Made by a program: the position numbers and the translations under genes. The notes beneath the pieces were generated by a model that saw only the letters and a program-made list of their open reading frames with translations, was not told the origin of the DNA and did not search any database. A stretch of DNA of 64,000 bases from Diospyros lotus (taxonomy: Eukaryota; Streptophyta; Magnoliopsida; Ericales; Ebenaceae), in the NCBI RefSeq assembly GCF_014633365.1, contig NC_068338.1:25918291-25982290 (forward strand), read 5' to 3'. The number at the start of each line of letters is the position of its first letter. Positions within the stretch are counted from its first letter, which is position 1. This document shows positions 59,701 to 64,000 of this stretch, piece by piece.

Positions 59701-62700
59701 TATGCGTAAAAATAATTCTAGAGGATTTGAAAATCAGGTCAAAGGCTCCTATGAAACTATATTGTGATAACAAGTCAGCCATTAGTATTGCACATAATCT
59801 AGTGCAACATGATTGTACTAAACATGTGGAGGTTGACAGGCTTTTTATAAAAGAAAAGCTTGAAAATGGTCTGATTTGTATACCATTTGTGCCTACAAGA
59901 AATCAACTTGCAGACTTACTCACTAAAGGCCTTTGAAGTGCAATTTTTCAAAAGATAACAAGCAAGCTAAGAATGAAGGATATCCATTTACTAGTTTGAG
60001 GGGGAGTGTCGGAAGATAAGGAGCTTATTTTTCCTATTTTTATCAGGTTTATCCAATAGGTTTATGTCTCATTGTTTTTATCCTTAATTTGTTGGTGAAG
60101 TTGGTTAATTTTTGGTTAGTCTTATTTGATTGTTATGGTCAAAGTGGACTGAGTCTTGGTCCTTATCTTTTTGTTTGTTTTCAGATTAAGTGGGTAGATA
60201 GTGTGTCCTATTTTTTAGAGAAGTGGGTGTTAACCCTCAAAACTGTATATGTTGAGTCCTATTTTGCTGGAAATAGATATGATTTTTCTTACCTAAGTTT
60301 TAACAACCGTAATTAGGACTTCAAATTTGACTATGATTAGAATGCTATCAAATTCGATTTTGATTGGGATTTATCTTATCTGGAGAAATATTCTCTTGAA
60401 TCATCTTCTGATTAGGACAGAATTTCCTATATACATCTACAAATTATTTTAGGTCTATAAATAAGTGTCCAATACCTTGGAATTAGTGCAGCAATATCAC
60501 TTTTGTAATACTAATATTACATTCGCGATATTTTGTTCTTTCTGCCTGTGGTTTTCCCTAATTTGGATTTTCCACGTTAAATTATGTGTTCGTTTGTGTG
60601 GTTGATGGTTTGATTGTGGTTTGTTTTCGATCTAAAATTCGTAACAGTTTGGATTTATTGCATATTAAGATCAAGAACACTACCAGTAAAAGGGCTATTA
60701 GCAAGTGTAGAAAGTAGGAACAAAAATAGGAGATGCTGAGCTGGAGAACAAGATACTGGCTTCAAAAAATAATGCTGACACATAAAAAGAACAAACTCAT
60801 TTTGGATCAGGTAAGAAAATAGATATACATATATCACAATGTTTGATGCCTAAATTAAGAGAGAAACCTCATTAGCATGCTGCTCCTTAGGGAATGGTAT
60901 TAAATACTGTAGCCCACTTGTTTGCAGTGGTCAAATTTGGCGAGTCAAATTCTGACCATTTTAGGACACCAGTGAGCTAATGGTGCAACTTAAACGAATA
61001 GTATGAATCATTATTTTAAGGTTCCCGTCCAATATTAAGAGCTCTCAAATGATAGTGACGGTGGAAATGAATCTTGTCACAGTGATAAGTAAAAAGCTTT
61101 CAAAGCAGTAAGAGCATACCGTGAAATTAGGAAACTTTCTCTGCAGCCTAAGCTCACACTCTGATGATGTGCCTCCATATAAATCCATGACAAATATGCC
61201 ACCTCTTCTAGACAAGGCATTGCGGGCATGCTTGAAATATGAAACCAGCTCTATTCGACTATGGAGACAACAACAACTGTAGTTAAAAGCACAGATAATG
61301 TCTCTTGCTGGTAATAGAAAGTCCTTCATCAACTTGCTATTAGTAAGGCCACTAGGCCTTCCTTCTAGAGTTGAATCAAGTGGAACTGCCTTTGAACCAT
61401 CATCTTCATTATTGTTCAGAGAAACATTTCCTATGAGGTATGGATTTTCAAGTTTGACAAATCTAGCATCATGAGGATCCAATACATTGCCATGAAACAG
61501 AGATATTCTTGAATAACCATCAGCCCCAATTTTTACTATATTGTTTTCCAAGCACCAATTAAGTGCCTCAAGGTCCAAATCTAATCCTACAGCAGTCCTT
61601 CTTGAGTCACTGCGAAGCCATTCTGTACTGCCATGCGCATAACAATCACTTAATGTTAGTATACCAAATTAGACATGGATACACCTATGAAAGGCAGGTA
61701 AAGATTTTCAAATGTAAGGCAAACCTACATTAAGCACTAAACATAAATCAAATTTTAAGCTCAACAAAGTTAGGTTGTTAAACTGAACATCTATATTTCA
61801 AATCCTGAAATCCTCTATCACTAACTTGGAAATGCAAAGATGTGCAAAAGCCAGCTTGACTACATAAGCAGAGTCAGTCTGCAACTCTTAACTTGTAAAT
61901 ACATTTCATGTTCTCATTAGTATCATAAAGCAAAAGGCAAATAACGGTCTTTTGATGAGCACCATATGCAGTTTTTACACGACATGCTAGTTCACATTGG
62001 TATATGCACTGAATGTTTCCAGTAATAGTCAAACGTTACAACCTCTGCAACAAAAATGTGGAACAAAATTCAAGCCAAACAGATGCTATATCACCAAGCC
62101 ACAATGGGAAGGATCATTATATGATTTCCCCTTGTGTATCAATCCCACCAATGTTAACCTCATGGATGAAATACCTTTCCTATCAATACATAATTATAAC
62201 ATTGCAGCACGCCCCCGTATAAACCAAGACAAGTAAAAATGGAAAAACAAGAATCAAAAGTTTTTAAGGGTTTAGGGTCTAGTGAGCGACAAAGGATTGA
62301 TTGTAACAGAAAAGCCACTCTACCATTTACAATACCCTGTCACAAAATAGCCCTGCTGCCACGGTCCATTGAGATTCAGCCCCCCTTATTGCTCCTATTG
62401 TTCCTTTAAAAACTTTTGCATCAACTAGCTAACGAACCAGTGCAATGCGCAGGCATATCAAACAAGACAAGTAAAAATGGGAAAAAACAAGAATCAAAAG
62501 GGGGTGAAATTTATAATCAGCACCTAAGAAGAGCAGTGCCACAAAAATCCTCCTGGAGATGAAGGGGCAGCCTCCCACCCACATACATCAAAAAGAACTT
62601 CTGCAGATAAGTTATGTCTCCTTTTGGGGACTGCAACCAACAAAGAAACGCATTGTAGGGACAACAGAAAGCTGGAGGGTCTTGGAGAGAAATAAGGATC

Positions 62701-62980
62701 GAAATTGATGGGTCACCTGCACAGATTGCTGGTAGAGTGAAAACTTGGAAGGAATGTCAATGCTTGATGGGTGGTTTTGGTCATTTGGGTCTTCGCTTGG
62801 CCCCTCTCCTTCTCCTTCTTCATCTTTCTCGGATTCTTGCTCTCTTTCCTCTTCGTTTTCAGGCGGGTCAATAGGGTACAGTTCATCGTCTTGGTCTTCT
62901 CCTTGGGGGTTGAAGAAGGCTCCTCTGCGCGGACGAGAAGCCTTGTGTTGGTGTCGCTGCTTCCTTCCCTGCTTCCCCAT
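47735..62980 (-). CDS. Uncharacterised class I SAM-dependent methyltransferase with a 12.9-kb intron
   Basis: Five minus-strand exons join in frame with GT-AG introns: 62717-62980, 62524-62630, 61120-61627, 48069-48187 and 47735-47933. They give 398 residues. The N-terminus is basic ([20 protein letters not shown]) and then strongly acidic, suggesting a nuclear or nucleolar protein. A SAM-binding region reads [13 protein letters not shown], followed by the acidic-loop strand [22 protein letters not shown] block and FVMDLYGG strand follow. The last two exons encode [20 protein letters not shown] and an [13 protein letters not shown] stretch. A homologous plant family exists in memory (like At1g16445) without a known substrate. 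The start was chosen at 62980 because upstream in-frame text lacks this composition. Intron 3 (48188-61119) holds a nested copia element; whether it is still spliced well is unknown. Confidence 0.87.
48188..49391. other. Methyltransferase intron 3, TE-free 3' part
   Basis: Reading on the minus strand, this is the last 1.2 kb of the intron before exon 4. AT-rich; no feature recognised. Short frames on the plus strand are chance. Confidence 0.6.
49397..49684 (+). repeat. 5' LTR of the intronic copia
   Basis: About 288 bp. The canonical TG start has changed to TA; it ends TTTTAACA just before the primer-binding site. Confidence 0.88.
49685..49696 (+). other. Primer-binding site (initiator Met tRNA type)
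   Basis: TGGTATCAGAGC directly after the 5' LTR. This is the usual copia primer site and fixes the plus orientation. Confidence 0.92.
49831..50895 (+). pseudogene. Copia gag, zinc knuckle and pre-integrase remnant
   Basis: Starts [19 protein letters not shown], then [20 protein letters not shown] and [20 protein letters not shown] (UBN2 gag). After a frameshift near 50280 comes [21 protein letters not shown] degenerate knuckle ([20 protein letters not shown]) has the Cys spacing but a changed His region. At about 50800-50895 is the pre-integrase [20 protein letters not shown]. An early stop lies at 49936. The frame is interrupted at 50901 by a solo LTR. Confidence 0.85.
52060..52215 (+). repeat. 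~58-bp tandem repeat in the solo LTR, three copies
   Basis: TGAGT(G/A)GTTCTTG, then CATGCTTCCTCTTGATCATT-like text and GGTTTCATTTGTG recur three times downstream of the LTR TATA box. Confidence 0.8.
52515..52710 (+). repeat. ~60-75-bp tandem repeat in the solo LTR, three copies
   Basis: TATCTCGTGCTTGTGTAAAA with GGGCCGAG following recurs at about 52517, 52590 and 52650, each followed by a ...CATGG...CCC.AGCAT-type stretch. Confidence 0.8.
53229..53981 (+). pseudogene. Copia integrase remnant
   Basis: [20 protein letters not shown] completes the HHCC zinc domain. [12 protein letters not shown] carries the first catalytic Asp. [20 protein letters not shown] carries the second Asp. [20 protein letters not shown] carries the catalytic region where Glu is usual; here the residue appears changed to Lys. 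[20 protein letters not shown] follows. Frames shift at about 53390 and stops occur at 53418 and 53480. The reading stops at the next insertion, 53987. Confidence 0.85.
54482..55762 (-). CDS. 426-residue ORF of chimeric LTR element: gag start, unknown middle, integrase C-terminus
   Basis: An uninterrupted frame. Residues 1-34 end in NDEYKLK, the beginning of a gypsy-type gag. Residues 35-323 match nothing I recognise: polar, Ser/Lys-rich, with [10 protein letters not shown] near 42-51 and a basic [20 protein letters not shown] at 244-263. From about 324, [20 protein letters not shown], a DEVMIFL strand and KKYGPYKI (GPY/F motif at 370-372) form a Ty3/gypsy integrase C-terminal domain, usually a DNA- or chromatin-binding module. 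No catalytic domain is present. The frame runs to within 2 bp of the LTR. An upstream gag-like start ([15 protein letters not shown]) near 56010 is separated by stops. Whether it is expressed is unknown. The middle may be captured host or other TE sequence. Confidence 0.7.
   Translation of the reverse strand: MIATMRVIANPSGKGVRRNAQQHNHWGNDEYKLKNGFSVSLELDLEDYVVPTTSTFANLGLVYATNTTKTPRLLTHTGIFSNSKGSEIASQSKDGCVSSDQLATIKEMEAMVTDSSIVYLGSGMVESKAIGTYSPLRLQKQDSHKGLLVDRDVGSPRLVNSGSAITFGINLKLDSKTKNVVVAAAIVDQMLRPKEDSNINILNDGETTGSHGMSLYLKQLQKNASPGKKNLLMNSEAVEESKSRKLRVERPVIRFTKLEKRPRWNVQCPQSNINNVMEVEGNKHSNGWTHANADMAKKGRNVFAHVPLAKKFKRFRKMSSKGCTNKKYKATTDKHRKHKVFEVEDEVMIFLKKKWIPTGKQNKLKSKKYGPYKITKKTNDNVYVVDLPNHMDISKHSMWLISLCTCWTWICPTRIKIRDRIFLKWS
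56031..56042 (-). other. Primer-binding site of the chimeric LTR element
   Basis: Reads TGGTATCAGAGC on the minus strand, complementary to initiator Met tRNA, immediately inside the LTR at 56045. Confidence 0.88.
56755..57444. mobile_element. 690-bp hAT-type MITE with GC-rich termini
   Basis: The left end TAGAGGTGTCAAAAGGGCC pairs with the inverse of the right end, TATAGGTGTCAAAAGGGCC. A perfect 8-bp TSD, GTACACCA, lies at 56747-56754 and 57445-57452. Both ends carry long runs of GGGCCGGGC-type motifs around a very AT-rich core. The ORF at 57262-57453 is an artefact of this repeat. Confidence 0.95.
57790..58449 (+). pseudogene. Copia reverse transcriptase, first part
   Basis: [60 protein letters not shown] and [20 protein letters not shown] (catalytic YVDD) are plain copia RT blocks. 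A stop at 58067 and a frameshift near 58085 break it. The frame is interrupted by the MITE at 58458. Confidence 0.9.
58458..59172. mobile_element. 715-bp MITE in the copia RT
   Basis: The left end TAGTGTTCTAAAATGCG pairs with the inverse of the right end, CAGTGTTCTAAAACGCG. The flanks CTCTCAGC (58450-58457) and CTCTCAAC (59173-59180) are an 8-bp TSD with one change, so a hAT origin is likely. The copia RT frame continues on the right. The right half is rich in CTAGGCG/GCCTAGG motifs. Confidence 0.87.
59173..59938 (+). pseudogene. Copia RT tail and RNase H
   Basis: [40 protein letters not shown], then after a frameshift [40 protein letters not shown] and [16 protein letters not shown]. The SSSAEA block is followed by a stop codon in place of its usual Tyr/Glu. 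These are copia RNase H hallmarks. Confidence 0.9.
60007..60305 (+). repeat. 3' LTR of the intronic copia
   Basis: Starts TGTCGG after the G-rich tract (59994-60006) and ends TTTTAACA before the TSD ACCGT. About 299 bp. Confidence 0.9.
60311..61119. other. Methyltransferase intron 3, TE-free 5' part
   Basis: Intron sequence between exon 3 and the copia. Nothing recognised. The donor is GTATGC just left of 61120 on the minus strand. Confidence 0.6.
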
Positions 62981-63657
62981 TTCCTTCCGCAGCCGCCGCC
63001 GCCAAAAATGAAGATCAGGAAGCAGATTTGTGTCGCAAGTCAAGGTAATTACCGGTAGCCGGTATAAATGCATCTGACCAATCAGACAGACTATTATTAC
63101 ACAAATGAGCTTAATTACATTGTAATGTAACTCGTTGAATTTTATATTTTATAATAAATTAATTATTATATTTTAGTTTTTGTTAGTATAAATATTAATT
63201 AATTTCTTATTTTTAAAATTAATGTATAATATGATTTTCAAGATTTATATTAATATTATTAATTAAAGATTTTAATGAATTATTGTTTTAATTTAGTGTT
63301 TAAAGTTTAAAAATATCTCCCGATTTGTTATTTCTGGGCCCGAGTCCTTGTATTTTCACATTTTACACATACACCCCGAAAACAAAGGGCGTGCCTGCTT
63401 ACGACTTACGAGACCAACTTGGACGCACATACAAATTCCACGAATCAATTCCAATCCAAAATTCGAAGGATCATCGGTCATGAAACCCACGAAGCAATTT
63501 CCATCATCATCGATCGCTTCCCTGTTTTCTTTCCCCGATCGTCAATCTTCCTGTTTCTAGGGTTTGCGAATCACCAAAACCGCCTCCCCAATCCGATCAC
63601 TTTCTAGCTACTGCTATTCGATTGATTCGTTGTAAATACGGGTGTGTATGCGCTAAG
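62981..63657. promoter_or_regulatory. Bidirectional promoter region, methyltransferase/VPS4
   Basis: About 677 bp between two divergent start codons. The centre (63120-63300) is extremely AT-rich, a typical nucleosome-poor plant promoter. The VPS4 5' UTR probably covers about 63400-63657. No specific site is assigned. Confidence 0.55.
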
Positions 63658-64000
63658 ATGTACAGCAACTTCAAGGAGCAAGCAATCGATTACGTGAAGC
63701 AAGCCGTGGAGGAGGATAATGCCGGGAACTACGCCAAGGCCTTCCCGCTCTACATGAACGCGTTGGAGTACTTCAGGACGCACTTGAAGTACGAGAAGAA
63801 CCCTAAGATCAAGGAGGCCATAACGCAGAGATTCACCGAGTACTTGCGCCGCGCCGAGGAGATCAGGGCCGTCCTAGATGATGGCGGAGCCGGTCCGGCC
63901 GCCAACGGGAGCGCCGCCGTGGCCACTCGGTCGAAGACCAAGCCCAAGGATGGGGAGGGCGGCAACGGTGGCGAGGATTCCGAGCAGTCTAAGCTGAGGG
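63658..64000 (+). CDS. VPS4: VPS4/SKD1 AAA-ATPase, 5' part (runs off the window)
   Basis: The ATG at 63658 opens an uninterrupted frame of 114 codons to the window end. MYSNFKEQAIDYVKQAVEED followed by NAGNYAKAFPLYMNALEYFR is the MIT domain (about residues 1-75), which binds ESCRT-III tails. A Gly/Lys-rich linker follows. The AAA ATPase domain lies beyond the window. By family knowledge VPS4/SKD1 disassembles ESCRT-III on endosomes and drives multivesicular body sorting. It is divergent from the methyltransferase gene. Confidence 0.95.
   Translation, partial: MYSNFKEQAIDYVKQAVEEDNAGNYAKAFPLYMNALEYFRTHLKYEKNPKIKEAITQRFTEYLRRAEEIRAVLDDGGAGPAANGSAAVATRSKTKPKDGEGGNGGEDSEQSKLR

Larger units (their letters stand above)
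49397..60305 (+). mobile_element. Copia retrotransposon in the methyltransferase intron, carrying four insertions
   Basis: The 5' LTR is 49397-49684 and the 3' LTR is 60007-60305, with shared text (AGATAAGGAGC, TATCAGGTTTATCC, GACTGAGTCTTGGTCC-like). A perfect TSD ACCGT lies at 49392-49396 and 60306-60310. The primer-binding site TGGTATCAGAGC (initiator Met tRNA) starts at 49685. A G-rich tract (TTTGAGGGGGAG) precedes the 3' LTR. Without its four inserts the element would be about 4.6 kb, normal for copia. Order is gag, pre-integrase, integrase, RT, RNase H. It lies antisense to the host gene and has several stops and frameshifts. Confidence 0.93.

Overview
This is nuclear DNA of a flowering plant, most likely a eudicot. 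The genes are split by GT-AG introns, the spacers are AT-rich, and much of the window is transposable elements (TEs) nested inside one another. No species can be named from the sequence alone. I see no rRNA, tRNA, CRISPR array or bacterial operon.

Six host genes can be supported. (1) 1-1218, +: the 3' part of a CENTRORADIALIS/TFL1-type PEBP flowering repressor, four exons, 5' end outside the window. (2) 30102-32333, +: a two-exon WIP-type zinc-finger transcription factor, closest in memory to DOT5/WIP6. (3) 34035-43700, +: poly(ADP-ribose) polymerase 3 (PARP3), 18 exons, with a 5-kb second intron that holds a gypsy element. (4) 44292-45404, -: an intronless GT29 sialyltransferase-like Golgi protein, convergent with PARP3. 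(5) 47735-62980, -: an uncharacterised SAM-dependent methyltransferase whose five exons are split by a 12.9-kb intron that holds a nested copia element. (6) 63658 to past the end, +: VPS4/SKD1 AAA ATPase, 5' part only. It is divergent from the methyltransferase across about 680 bp.

TE layout. A hAT MITE lies at 1936-2087. A further MITE is at 6896-7477. A 4-kb degenerate hAT transposon at 8009-12018 has a tandemly duplicated 5' end. A LINE runs in pieces from about 14.8 to 25.4 kb; it is interrupted by a hAT MITE (15949-16125) and by a minus-strand copia element (16185-24985). That copia in turn carries a solo LTR, a hAT MITE and a truncated second copia. PARP3 intron 2 holds a gag-only gypsy element (34524-38948) with its own hAT MITE. 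The methyltransferase intron holds a plus-strand copia (49397-60305) that contains a 2.3-kb solo LTR, a chimeric non-autonomous LTR element and two hAT MITEs. Most of these boundaries are supported by target-site duplications (TSDs) that I read directly.

The host genes are unrelated housekeeping or developmental genes and do not form a pathway. The most notable points are: PARP3 with a degenerate catalytic triad, an unusable last splice donor, a GC-AG intron and a decoy copy of one exon; a chimeric LTR element with a 426-residue ORF joining gag, unknown sequence and an integrase C-terminus; and the precise reconstruction of insertion order. I did not find a clearly new biological system. The chimeric LTR element is the closest candidate.
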